From Candidatus Stoquefichus massiliensis AP9 (GTDB lineage: Bacteria > Bacillota_I > Bacilli_A > Erysipelotrichales > Coprobacillaceae): a stretch of DNA of 46,634 bases. Location: positions 49,932-96,565 of the forward strand of contig NZ_HG005295.1 in NCBI RefSeq assembly GCF_000455285.1, read 5' to 3'. The number at the start of each line of letters is the position of its first letter. The first letter of the stretch is position 1. The notes under the pieces were generated by a model. The model was not told where the DNA came from and searched no databases. It was given only the letters and a program-made list of their open reading frames with translations. Shown piece after piece: positions 37,942-46,634 of the stretch. The position numbers and the translations under genes are program-made.

Positions 37942-40211
37942 TAATATAAATAAATAATATGTATATGTTTAAATTCATTAGCTTTAAGAGTAACAGATAA
38001 CTCTAAAGAATTTCCTTTAACAGATCTTTGTAGTAATTGTATAGATGGAATTGAAACTTGCTTTAAAAATTCCAATTCGGAAGCACTTAAAGTCAATGTA
38101 TCATCTTCTAGCATATTCATCATTGTATCTTGAACACTTCCAAACTGCTGATTCACAGTTCTGATTTTAATGAGGTATGTTCCGTTTTTAACATGGTCCA
38201 ATCTATAATTTAAAGTCAAATCATCATAATCTTCAAAATATTCATGAAAACTATGAATATCTAGATTGTTTTCTTCAAGATAATACTTATGATTTAATCG
38301 CTTGTAATTATGACAAAGAATGACATAATTTCCAGTGCCTGAAGCCGTGATTAAAGAATGCTCATCTTTATCTATATAGTATTGACCAAGATGATTTAAA
38401 AAGTAATAAGCAAAATAAACCGGTTTTTTAATTCCATGTTTCGATACAAGTCCTTCAGCACCTAATAAATCCTTACCTTGAAAATCAGATAAAGTTGTTA
38501 AATCCAATGGTTTTCCATATGTTAATGCATCAACTACACCAAGACATTCAATCATGTTTTTGACTATATATGCCCCTCTATAACAAGAATCATTTAAAAT
38601 ATTATTTTGGCTTAAAGAATGATTCCAGTTTGTAATACAAATATGATGTGTATGTTCCAGTAATGTTCCACACTGATTTTTTAATTCATTCATTTTATTT
38701 TTGATGTAGTTCATATCCTTGGTTCTTTGGATTTCAATTCCATTTTCAGTCTGAATAAAAACAAAAGGTTCTGCTGAAAAAGTCATTGTCTGTATATCTA
38801 TATTACGTTTTCGCATATTTATTATAAAATTTTCAATATATTGAGGATATCCTAACATCATACATGGGCCATATAAAGAATAATAAGAATCATATTCACC
38901 TAAAATATTCTGGATTCTTGTATAAACATCAAAATACTGTTGACTTTTATTATCATTATAAGTTGTATTATAGATGAGTTCAAACTTCCATTTTTTTATA
39001 TTATCAATACTATATCTATTTGCAAAATGTGATAACAGTTTTCTAAAATAAGCAAAGAATCCTTCATTATTGACTATTCGACGAAAATCAATTTTCAACC
39101 AAATTGTAAAGTCTAATTTCATCAAATAATCATAAATACGTTCTTCTTTGTAAAAAGAATAATCTTCATAATGATAATATTCAGGATAAAATATATCTAT
39201 TCTTAAATATCGAAATGATAATTCTTTTTGAAGAAGTGAAAGTTGTGTTTGAACATCAATATCATTCATATTCAAAATATTACCCAAATTTAGAATTTCT
39301 TTCCAATACTCCTGATACTTCTCATATTTTAAACAATCTATCATAAAACAATGGTCTTTGTTTTCTAAATATTGATCTTTTTTCAAAATATCATTAAGAA
39401 TATCATCTATCATTTCAGGTTGTTTTTCTATATTGTTATTTTGATATTGATATTTCTTTTTATACTCTGAGGGTTTCATTTCATGTAATTCATAAAATGA
39501 TTTATTAAAAGAATCAATATTAGGAAATCCATTATCCAATGCAATATGTAATAATGTTTTTTGAGACATTAATAGATCTTGAGTGGCATGTTCTAATTTT
39601 ATTTGAGTCTTATATTTATGAAAAGTAATATTCATCTTTTCTTTAAAATATTTAGAAAAATATTGCGGTGTCATTGAAAAATGTTCACTGATTTCATGAA
39701 GTGATATATCTTGGCTATAAAAACTATCAATATAATCAATAACATCTTCTAACTTCTGATTTTCACTACTTTTAAAACTAGAAACAGTAAAGTTATCAAC
39801 CAAAAAGATCATAAACTCATACTCTATTTGTCTTATTTCAGCATTCTTATATTCATTATTCTCATACATCTTTGATATCATTTTTGCAAGATATCTCTCT
39901 AAAATTCTATAATTATCATTCTGTTCAATAGATGAATTACATAAAAAATAATATTTTTTTTGATGAAACAGCATTTTAAATAAATAATAATCTATAATAA
40001 ATTGAACATATAAACTATGAGATGTCACTGTTATCTTCATAGTATCCATAGAATTCAATAAGATGATATCATTCTTTTTTAATTTATATTCTTTATCAAT
40101 AACTTGTATTTGAAGATCATCTCTTAAATTAAGTATAATCATTATATTTCTATTATGATGTATCTCTAAGCTATCTTTTCTCACATGATAATGAACTATT
40201 CTATCAAGCAT
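37941..40211 (-). CDS. AraC-family regulator with GH39-like pseudo-glycosidase sensor domain
   Basis: 756 residues. The N-terminal 140 are a cupin-like region, residues about 165-265 hold two AraC HTH motifs (ISLHEISEHFSMTPQYFSKYFKE and LLHIALDNGFPNIDSFNKSFYE), and about 300-750 resemble GH39 beta-xylosidases (YRGAYIVKN, GLVSKHGIKKPVYFAYYFLNHLG). Both catalytic Glu appear lost: where GH39 has FEIWNEP this has FELIYNTT, and where it has ITEFN this has ITNWN. The domain therefore probably binds, not cuts, sugar. It is transcribed in line with the EIIBCA-GH1 operon and is its likely activator. Ribosome site GAGGTG. Confidence 0.85.
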   Translation of the reverse strand: MLDRIVHYHVRKDSLEIHHNRNIMIILNLRDDLQIQVIDKEYKLKKNDIILLNSMDTMKITVTSHSLYVQFIIDYYLFKMLFHQKKYYFLCNSSIEQNDNYRILERYLAKMISKMYENNEYKNAEIRQIEYEFMIFLVDNFTVSSFKSSENQKLEDVIDYIDSFYSQDISLHEISEHFSMTPQYFSKYFKEKMNITFHKYKTQIKLEHATQDLLMSQKTLLHIALDNGFPNIDSFNKSFYELHEMKPSEYKKKYQYQNNNIEKQPEMIDDILNDILKKDQYLENKDHCFMIDCLKYEKYQEYWKEILNLGNILNMNDIDVQTQLSLLQKELSFRYLRIDIFYPEYYHYEDYSFYKEERIYDYLMKLDFTIWLKIDFRRIVNNEGFFAYFRKLLSHFANRYSIDNIKKWKFELIYNTTYNDNKSQQYFDVYTRIQNILGEYDSYYSLYGPCMMLGYPQYIENFIINMRKRNIDIQTMTFSAEPFVFIQTENGIEIQRTKDMNYIKNKMNELKNQCGTLLEHTHHICITNWNHSLSQNNILNDSCYRGAYIVKNMIECLGVVDALTYGKPLDLTTLSDFQGKDLLGAEGLVSKHGIKKPVYFAYYFLNHLGQYYIDKDEHSLITASGTGNYVILCHNYKRLNHKYYLEENNLDIHSFHEYFEDYDDLTLNYRLDHVKNGTYLIKIRTVNQQFGSVQDTMMNMLEDDTLTLSASELEFLKQVSIPSIQLLQRSVKGNSLELSVTLKANEFKHIHIIYLY

Positions 40212-40246
40212 TCATGACACCTCACTTTCATCGCTTATTTCAAATG

Positions 40247-41989
40247 CTAGTTTTCTGATAAGAGCTGATAGAAAGACTCTAAATCCTCAGCAATCATATC
40301 AATGGAATTCTGCCAAAATACCTCTGATGTTAAATCAATGCCTACACTATGACCAACATCTTCTAAACTCATCTTACCTGTTAATGATAAGAAACGTTCA
40401 TATGTTTCACTAAAAGAATCTCCTTCTTTTAAATACAATCCATATAATCCCTTTGCTAATAAAAGTCCAAATGCATATGGAAAGTTATAAAAAGCATAGT
40501 CTGCTTCATAATAATGGGGTTTCCATGTCCACATATATGGATGTAAAATATCATGATCCAATCCATGACCATAAGCCTCTTTTTGTGCATTAATCATAAG
40601 TTTCTTGATTTCATCTACACTTAAAGGCCCTTCTTCACGCTTTTCGAAGAAATGACTTTCAAATAAGAAACGAGAATAAATATCGACAATCACTTGTGCA
40701 CAATCTGATAACTCATTTTCTAAAATCATTAATTGCTCAGCCTTTGATGCTTTCTTTAAAGCAGCTTTTTTCACAATTGTTTCACAGAATGTAGATGCTG
40801 TTTCAGCAATTGGCATAGGGTATTGAGCATTCATAGCTGTTTGGCTATTTAAACAATGTCCATGAAAACCATGTCCAAGTTCATGTGCCATTGTAATGAC
40901 ATCGCTAAAATCATTTCCATAATTCAATAAGAAACGACTTTCTTCAATACAATGTAAGTTATTACAAAATGCGCCACCTACTTTTCCTTGTCTAGGATAA
41001 ACATCAATCCAATTTTTTTCTATTGCCATTTTGGCATAATCACCTAAGTTTTGTGAAAATGAAGAAAATTGTTCAATCACAAACTGACTTCCTTTTTCAT
41101 AATCATATTCACTATTTACATCAACAATGGGTGCATACATATCATACCAAGGTAGACCTTTTTGATAACCTAAATATTGTGCTTTTGTTTGAAAATACTT
41201 TTCAAACATAGGCAAGGCTTTTTTCATTGTTGCTAATAAAACATCTAATGTTTTTTGAGACATTCTTGAATCTATTAATGTTCTTTGTAAAACTGAATCA
41301 TATCCTCTTAATCTTGTAACTGTCAGTGCCTCACCTTTAATTGCATTCAGCGCACTTGCAACACCTAATTCAACATCTTTATAAGCAGCGATTTCAGCTT
41401 CATATGCCTTTTTTCTTATCTCTTTATCTTTAGAATAAGCCATATTTAAAACTTCTGTCAAAGGATATTCCTGATCATCTAGTTTGACTTTCATTGATGA
41501 AATCAATTGATCTTTATATTTAAGCCATGCACTTGATCCTGTTGTTTTCATATTGGCTAAAACTGATTCGCTTTGATCATCTAATAAATATTGATTTTGT
41601 TGTTTGATTTCATTTAAAACAAAAAGATGTTCTTGAATATAATGATGTGTGATGTGATCAAAATCAAACTGTGCAATCCATTTTTGAATTTGTGCACTTG
41701 TATCAGCAAAAGCAGCTAACAAGTTTTCAATAACTGATGCATATTTGATAGCCTCCTGATCATTTGTATTAGCATTCATAGTTAAACTGATATAAGAATA
41801 TACTTTTTCTACCAAATCATCTAATCTATTCTCTTGGTGTAAATAATCTGTCAAAGCAATTTCATTTTGACCTAAATTAAAATATTTTTTCATATCTATC
41901 AAAATATCTTCAATTTGCTTTAAATCATTGAAAAAGTTCTCATCTTGAAAAGATGTATACAATTCATCTAAACTCCAGTTTTTATCCAT
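40247..41989 (-). CDS. pepF: Oligoendopeptidase F (M3B metallopeptidase)
   Basis: 580 residues, normal length for PepF. It cleaves peptides of about 7-17 residues in the cytoplasm. The zinc site is MAHELGHGFHGHC (two His and Glu), and the third ligand follows in the ETASTFCET helix. The C-terminal HDILHPYMWTWKPHYYEADYAFYNFPYAFG matches the family's substrate-binding Tyr/His region. Stands alone between the AraC gene and the c-di-GMP genes. Ribosome site AAGGAG. Confidence 0.95.
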   Translation of the reverse strand: MDKNWSLDELYTSFQDENFFNDLKQIEDILIDMKKYFNLGQNEIALTDYLHQENRLDDLVEKVYSYISLTMNANTNDQEAIKYASVIENLLAAFADTSAQIQKWIAQFDFDHITHHYIQEHLFVLNEIKQQNQYLLDDQSESVLANMKTTGSSAWLKYKDQLISSMKVKLDDQEYPLTEVLNMAYSKDKEIRKKAYEAEIAAYKDVELGVASALNAIKGEALTVTRLRGYDSVLQRTLIDSRMSQKTLDVLLATMKKALPMFEKYFQTKAQYLGYQKGLPWYDMYAPIVDVNSEYDYEKGSQFVIEQFSSFSQNLGDYAKMAIEKNWIDVYPRQGKVGGAFCNNLHCIEESRFLLNYGNDFSDVITMAHELGHGFHGHCLNSQTAMNAQYPMPIAETASTFCETIVKKAALKKASKAEQLMILENELSDCAQVIVDIYSRFLFESHFFEKREEGPLSVDEIKKLMINAQKEAYGHGLDHDILHPYMWTWKPHYYEADYAFYNFPYAFGLLLAKGLYGLYLKEGDSFSETYERFLSLTGKMSLEDVGHSVGIDLTSEVFWQNSIDMIAEDLESFYQLLSEN

Positions 41990-42033
41990 ATCAATATCTC
42001 CTTATCTTCCCTTATTATACACTCTTCTTATTG

Positions 42034-42063
42034 AAAAGAGACCTCAAAAGAAGTCACTTTTCA
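42034..42063 (-). terminator. Possible terminator after the c-di-GMP genes
   Basis: Imperfect stem GAAAAG...CTTTTC with AGACCTC/GAAGTCA inside, just after the stop. The T run is short, so this is weak. Confidence 0.4.
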
Positions 42064-44762
42064 ATAAGCTTTTCATATTCTGTTATATCATGACAGCTTA
42101 ACATAACAGCATTCTCTCCATGCCAATTCACATACGTTGCATCTACATCAACCCAAACTTTGAAATAAGGGTTATAGACTTTCATTTTCTGATTAGTACA
42201 ATTCCTATGTATCTTTTGAACAGGACAAAACTCACAAGGTTTATCACGTTTCATAAAGACTTTATAACAAGGCATTCCAATCATTGCTTCAGGACATAGC
42301 TGTTTTGTTTTCTTATTGATGAATAACATTTGATATGTTTTTGGATTAATAACATAAATCCACGAACTTTGATTATTCAATAAATTCAACAAACCTTCAC
42401 TTTCTTGTTTTAAAGTTTCTTCAACACGATTCTTTAATAAGAAAACACTTAATATTTCTGAAACGAAAACCAAAGCATCAATCTGTTCCTGAGTCCAATA
42501 TCTATTCTTACGACATTCATCAAAACCAACATATCCTTTAATTTGACCATTATCTTTAATAGCACATTGTAACATAGATTTAATTCCTTGTGGTGCTAAG
42601 ATAGCATATTGCAATTTAGGCAAATTATGAATATCTGCACAATAGAATATTCCATTTTCATTAAAATTATCATAATAATTCCCACCCAAGTCATCTTTAT
42701 AAGATACTTGTTTTAAGTTTTCCATTTGTGGTTCAACACCTTGATTACACCACTCAAAAGTATTACAACAATATAAATCATTCTCAATATTTTCAAAAAT
42801 ATATACACGACTCACATCAAATTGTAATCCCACAATTTCCAAAATAGAAGAAATTGCATATTCTAAATCAGATGAATTATACAGTACTCTAAACACATAT
42901 TCTGCAATCTGCCCACTAGATATTCTATTATTTTCATTAGAATCAATTTTCTCATTTATTAGAGAACGTGGTTTAGCATTAAACACATACTCATGCATTA
43001 TTGATTCATTATAAATAACATATTGTTTTTTACCTTCATTCTTCGCCTGATATAATGCCTGATCTGCTTTTTGAAATAATTCTGTAAATTCGATACCATC
43101 ACGTGGTGTTATAGAAATGCCTATACTACATGAAATATGTAAATGATCATGAGTATCTTCAAGTTTTTCCATCTCATCAAGCATTTTTTGAGCACTCATC
43201 TTTATGTTGTTAATACTTTGAATATCCTTGAAAAAGACAATAAATTCATCTCCACCAATACGTCCTATAATATCCGTATACTCAAATTCATTTTTCATTC
43301 TTCTTGCTATATCACCTAATATAGCATCACCAAACAAATGTCCTTGAGAATCATTAATTTCCTTAAAATTGTCAATATCAATAATCATCATTGCACCTAA
43401 TTCATGAATATCTATTTTTGACAAATAATCTTTAATTAAATTTTGAGTTGTTATTTTATTATAAATACCAGTTAATGCATCTTGTTGTGCTTTACGCAAT
43501 AAATATTGTGAGCGATGCTTTTCTTCATCTATATCTACTATAATTCCAATTGCTCTTAATGGCTTATTTTCTTTATCAAATTGAACAGTTAATCGTAATC
43601 GCCACCAACGATACTGATGTTTAGGATCAATCAGTCGTATTTCTTGTTCTATATACTTTTGACCATTTTGTATTTCATTTAAAATATCATCTATCTTACT
43701 AACATCATAAGGATGAAATCCCTTCTTTAAATCATCCTTATTAACCTGACAATCTTTAAATTCAAAAATATCATTATCAAAAGCATGAATCCAATTATGA
43801 GAAAATCTAAAATGTTTATGAACAATATCCCACTCAATGATAACATCATTTGTCTGTTCCATAATAATATTATATCTTTCCAAACTTAATCTTAATTCTT
43901 CTTCAATTTTCTTTTCTTGTGTAACATCAATCATAATGCAATAAAAAGAAGAACATGTCTCATGTGTTTCCTCAATTAATTGACCTTTATCAAAAACCCA
44001 AACATAATGTCCATCTTTATGCATAACTCGATATTCTATACGCTTAGTTTTCCCTAACGCCATTTGGCGTTGGACTTCATGTAATGTAGGTTCACGATCT
44101 TCTGGTACAATCATTTCCCAAAAGCTGTTATGAAAGCGTTCATGAATTTCTTGACGTGTATATCCAAACATAGATAAGAATCCATCACTCATATAAAGAA
44201 TCGTTAATTCCTCATTATAAAGGCATTTAAAGATACCTCCAGGTACATTATTTGTTAAAACTTCCAAATCATCATTCACTTGTTTTAAACGTAATGCATT
44301 TTCATATTGTATTTGTTTTAAATAAAAGTTTTGTTTTTGAGATGTTTCTTTTTGCATATGATTAATAATTTGTTCTTTTGATTCAAACAAAGACATGACA
44401 ACCTCATATAAGAAAACATGCTGATGATCTTGTTTAAATGTCAAATAACCATAGATAGTCATTGGACGACAAAAATCACCTTTTTCAATTCTTAACTCTG
44501 TTTTATAAGAGACATAACAAAAACAATCATTACAGTCAACATTATCAATATGAACATGATCAACTGTAAGAGAATGTGCATCTTCTTTTTCCCTCATAAG
44601 CATGTTCTCAACAGCATCAATTCCTCTTACAATCTGCTGACAGTACAAATGACTCCAGCATATATGAGGATGTAACATTGACACCAAAGCAGAAATATTT
44701 TTATCATAATAATTATTTAAAAAATATTCTGCATATTTTAATCCAATTTTTTCCTCTATCAA
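42054..44762 (-). CDS. SnoaL-like/PAS/GGDEF/GAF/PAS diguanylate cyclase
   Basis: 902 residues from the TTG at 44762, preferred because AGAGGTG lies 8 bp before it; the TTG at 44783 has no such site. Order: SnoaL-like N-terminal domain (to about 130), PAS domains (about 175-420), GGDEF (GRIGGDEFIVFF, intact active site), a GAF-like domain (about 660-790) and a final PAS with RDKPCEFCPVQK. It should make cyclic di-GMP in response to an unknown signal. No RxxD inhibitory site is seen before the active site. It overlaps nothing but follows the EAL gene by a few bases, so the two are co-transcribed. Confidence 0.88.
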   Translation of the reverse strand: MIEEKIGLKYAEYFLNNYYDKNISALVSMLHPHICWSHLYCQQIVRGIDAVENMLMREKEDAHSLTVDHVHIDNVDCNDCFCYVSYKTELRIEKGDFCRPMTIYGYLTFKQDHQHVFLYEVVMSLFESKEQIINHMQKETSQKQNFYLKQIQYENALRLKQVNDDLEVLTNNVPGGIFKCLYNEELTILYMSDGFLSMFGYTRQEIHERFHNSFWEMIVPEDREPTLHEVQRQMALGKTKRIEYRVMHKDGHYVWVFDKGQLIEETHETCSSFYCIMIDVTQEKKIEEELRLSLERYNIIMEQTNDVIIEWDIVHKHFRFSHNWIHAFDNDIFEFKDCQVNKDDLKKGFHPYDVSKIDDILNEIQNGQKYIEQEIRLIDPKHQYRWWRLRLTVQFDKENKPLRAIGIIVDIDEEKHRSQYLLRKAQQDALTGIYNKITTQNLIKDYLSKIDIHELGAMMIIDIDNFKEINDSQGHLFGDAILGDIARRMKNEFEYTDIIGRIGGDEFIVFFKDIQSINNIKMSAQKMLDEMEKLEDTHDHLHISCSIGISITPRDGIEFTELFQKADQALYQAKNEGKKQYVIYNESIMHEYVFNAKPRSLINEKIDSNENNRISSGQIAEYVFRVLYNSSDLEYAISSILEIVGLQFDVSRVYIFENIENDLYCCNTFEWCNQGVEPQMENLKQVSYKDDLGGNYYDNFNENGIFYCADIHNLPKLQYAILAPQGIKSMLQCAIKDNGQIKGYVGFDECRKNRYWTQEQIDALVFVSEILSVFLLKNRVEETLKQESEGLLNLLNNQSSWIYVINPKTYQMLFINKKTKQLCPEAMIGMPCYKVFMKRDKPCEFCPVQKIHRNCTNQKMKVYNPYFKVWVDVDATYVNWHGENAVMLSCHDITEYEKLIEK

Positions 44763-44779
44763 AATAATTTCACCTCTTA

Positions 44780-46441
44780 TCAAACATGAAAATACATTTT
44801 TTCAAATTCAGAAGCAGATACCGGTCTTCCAAATAAGAAACCCTGTATATAATCAGGATCAGTTTTTTTCACAACATGATATTCTTCCTCAGTCTCAACA
44901 CCTTCAACACAAACTTTTAAATGTGTCACATGAGCCAATTTCACAATATATTCTAAAAATATATACTCGTAACTTTCTTCTTTAATTCCCTGAATAAAAC
45001 TACGATCTATCTTGATAACATTAGCTGGTAATTCTTTTAAATGGCTTAATGATGAATAGCCTGTTCCAAAATCATCTATAGCTATTCCATAACCCATTTC
45101 TTGAATATTTCTAAACTCTTGGTTAATAAACTGTAAATTAGGAATCCAACAATTCTCTGTTAATTCTAAAATACAATGATTAATAGGTGAATGTGAATGC
45201 TCATTTTTCAAATATTCTAATAAGGCATTCTCCTTTAATTGAATATAAGAAACATTAATACTCATTGTAAAGTCCTGATTATATTTTTGCCATATTTGAC
45301 ATTGTTTTATAGCCTCTTCAAGTACCCATTTTCCAACTTGAATAATTAACTGACTTTCTTCTAATAATGGAATAAATTCAATTGGGGATACTTCTCCATG
45401 CTTAGGCGAATGCCATCTTAAAAGAGCTTCAGCCCCAACAACACTCTTTGTTTTAACATCTATTTGAGGTTGATAATATAATTCAAATTCTTGAAATCCA
45501 TTTGCGACTGTTGCATGTAAACTTTCTTGCAGTTCAATAATTTTTAATTTTCTTTGATACATTTCTTTTGAGAAGAAAACCAATTGATTTTTACCATTCA
45601 TTTTTGCAATTTCTACTGCATTTTCAGCATGCCTAAATAACTTCTGATAAGAATGTCCATCTTTTGGATAAAAACAAGCACCAGCTGATAATGAAATATA
45701 TAAACGCTGATCATCCATTATAAAATGATTTGTAACATATAATTGTATATCTTCATAAATCGCTTGAGTAGATTGTTCAGATCCATTTTTAATCAGAAAT
45801 GCAAATTCATCACCATCTAATCTATACATTTGACAACCTTTAGGTAAGAGAGCTATTAGTTTTGTTGAAATCAGATTTAAAGCACGATCTCCAAATGCAT
45901 ATCCATAGCGCTCATTTATATTTTTAAAGTTATCTATATCTAAAACAACCACTACACCTTGCGTCTGTTTATCTGAGTTTATAAGATGTCCTAAATCTTT
46001 TTCAAACTGTTTCCTATTCTTTAATCCAGTAATATTATCAAATTTATTTTCTTTACCTATATTTGAAATTCTACCAATTAAATATAGAGGATGTCCTTGA
46101 CTATCTTGACTCACTTTCCCACGACAAGACACCCATATAACTTGCCCTTCTCTATTATAAACACGATACTCCATATCATGATAATCTTTTATACCTTCTT
46201 GAAGCATTTGCATATCATTAAGCCAAAGTGGTATATCTTCATTCACCATTATACTCGACCAGACATCTACAACATTTTCTCTAATGGAATGATCGATGTT
46301 GAAATCTATAAATGCATTCTCAGAAATATGAAAAACACCATTTTGAATATCCCACATAAAAAGATAATCATCTGTACTTTCAGAAAGCAACTCAAAAAAG
46401 ATATCAACATTAAGTTCCTCACTCTTTGTTAAACCTGCCAT
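44780..46441 (-). CDS. PAS-GGDEF-EAL protein, likely cyclic di-GMP phosphodiesterase
   Basis: 553 residues. A PAS domain (to about 130) precedes a GGDEF domain with the variant RLDGDEFAFL, so cyclase activity is doubtful. The EAL domain (about 305-553) keeps all catalytic residues: GAEALLRW, SINVSYIQL, LELTEN, IAIDDFGTGYSS, KIDRSFIQ, CVEGVET and QGFLFGRP. It most likely degrades cyclic di-GMP, opposing the cyclase encoded next in the operon. Ribosome site AAGGAGG. Confidence 0.92.
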   Translation of the reverse strand: MAGLTKSEELNVDIFFELLSESTDDYLFMWDIQNGVFHISENAFIDFNIDHSIRENVVDVWSSIMVNEDIPLWLNDMQMLQEGIKDYHDMEYRVYNREGQVIWVSCRGKVSQDSQGHPLYLIGRISNIGKENKFDNITGLKNRKQFEKDLGHLINSDKQTQGVVVVLDIDNFKNINERYGYAFGDRALNLISTKLIALLPKGCQMYRLDGDEFAFLIKNGSEQSTQAIYEDIQLYVTNHFIMDDQRLYISLSAGACFYPKDGHSYQKLFRHAENAVEIAKMNGKNQLVFFSKEMYQRKLKIIELQESLHATVANGFQEFELYYQPQIDVKTKSVVGAEALLRWHSPKHGEVSPIEFIPLLEESQLIIQVGKWVLEEAIKQCQIWQKYNQDFTMSINVSYIQLKENALLEYLKNEHSHSPINHCILELTENCWIPNLQFINQEFRNIQEMGYGIAIDDFGTGYSSLSHLKELPANVIKIDRSFIQGIKEESYEYIFLEYIVKLAHVTHLKVCVEGVETEEEYHVVKKTDPDYIQGFLFGRPVSASEFEKMYFHV

Positions 46442-46514
46442 AATATCCTCCTTATCCCTTTGTACCTCTATTATATATGAATTAACTTCCCAATACTAGA
46501 ATGATTGAATAAAA

Positions 46515-46536
46515 ACAAAAAAAGACTCCTAAGAGT
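46515..46536 (-). terminator. Terminator before the c-di-GMP operon
   Basis: Stem GACTC/GAGTC with a CTAA loop (about 46524-46536), followed by a seven-T run on the minus strand. It ends the gene that enters from the right edge. Confidence 0.75.
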
Positions 46537-46539
46537 CCA

Positions 46540-46634
46540 TCAATTGAAACGTATACGTTCAATAAAAGCAGTTATAATTGCTACAACAGGAAAAATAATC
46601 CACCCTGGATGCCACCAGCCATAAACAAAACCCC
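46540..46634 (-). CDS. C-terminal end of a membrane protein (partial)
   Basis: Only 31 codons are in the window, ending at TGA. The translation GFVYGWWHPGWIIFPVVA followed by ITAFIERIRFN is a membrane helix with the WHPGW motif seen at the end of small Firmicute membrane proteins, some fused to an HTH. The 5' part lies beyond the right edge. Confidence 0.6.
   Translation of the reverse strand, partial: GFVYGWWHPGWIIFPVVAIITAFIERIRFN

Noticed and set aside
44130-44150. cre-like TGAAAGCGTTCATG
   Set aside because: It lies inside a coding region and deviates from the consensus at its end.
46091-46432. 113-codon plus-strand frame at the right end
   Set aside because: It is the shadow of the PAS-encoding part of the EAL gene, without a ribosome site or protein-like composition.

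Overview
The window looks like the chromosome of a low-GC Firmicute, most likely a gut member of the Erysipelotrichales/Coprobacillaceae. I infer this from the AT-rich base composition, strong AGGAGG ribosome sites with some TTG and GTG starts, many PTS and GH1 beta-glucoside genes, and the close match of FrlB to the Bacillus-type enzyme. Species cannot be fixed from sequence alone. Almost all genes are on the minus strand; only a YdjC/ChbG deacetylase and an Rgg-like regulator are on the plus strand.

Layout. 1-7.1 kb: a 3'-truncated LevR-type regulator with a degenerate AAA+ core, a MATE exporter, a fructosamine module (GntR/HutC regulator, HAD hydrolase, FrlB deglycase) and a YitT membrane protein. 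YitT shares a palindromic operator with frlB. 7.1-9.7 kb: housekeeping cluster (DUF1461-type membrane protein, trmL, rdgB, aroE). 9.8-11.8 kb: chbG, then a maltose-acetyltransferase gene coupled to a PTS EIIB-like protein with an unrecognised N-terminal domain. 11.8-12.8 kb: three in-phase 171-bp tandem repeats and a broken TnpB-like gene. 12.8-22.6 kb: a sugar-acid/glycoside cluster (EIIC, IclR regulator, mannonate dehydratase, two GH1 enzymes, IlvD/Edd-family dehydratase, small membrane protein, KDPG aldolase, KDG kinase) that converges on 2-keto-3-deoxygluconate. 22.8-27.3 kb: a complete beta-glucoside operon (EIIA, LicT-type antiterminator, EIIBC, GH1) with a CcpA-type cre site, a good promoter and two separate RAT/terminator switches. 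27.3-29.5 kb: an accessory patch with a MITE-like element, a frameshifted ORF6N/HKD gene, a decayed second copy, and a leader repeat that also precedes the TnpB fragment. 29.5-32.4 kb: an ABC-2 exporter with a TetR regulator and two matching operators. 32.5-33.8 kb: an Rgg-like regulator divergent from a small gene with an internal hydrophobic repeat. 33.8-40.2 kb: a YjdF-like membrane protein and a second beta-glucoside module (fused EIIBCA, GH1, and an AraC regulator with a GH39-like domain lacking its catalytic acids). 40.2-46.6 kb: PepF, two adjacent c-di-GMP turnover proteins, and the end of a membrane protein.

Taken together, the window encodes uptake and breakdown of plant and Maillard-type glycosides, with several levels of control: induction by antitermination, catabolite repression, and dedicated repressors or activators. 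The best candidates for undescribed biology are the EIIB-like protein with its 171-bp repeat array, the sugar-acid pathway fed by GH1 enzymes, the shared folding leader upstream of unrelated accessory genes, the Rgg/repeat-peptide pair and the pseudo-glycosidase AraC sensor.
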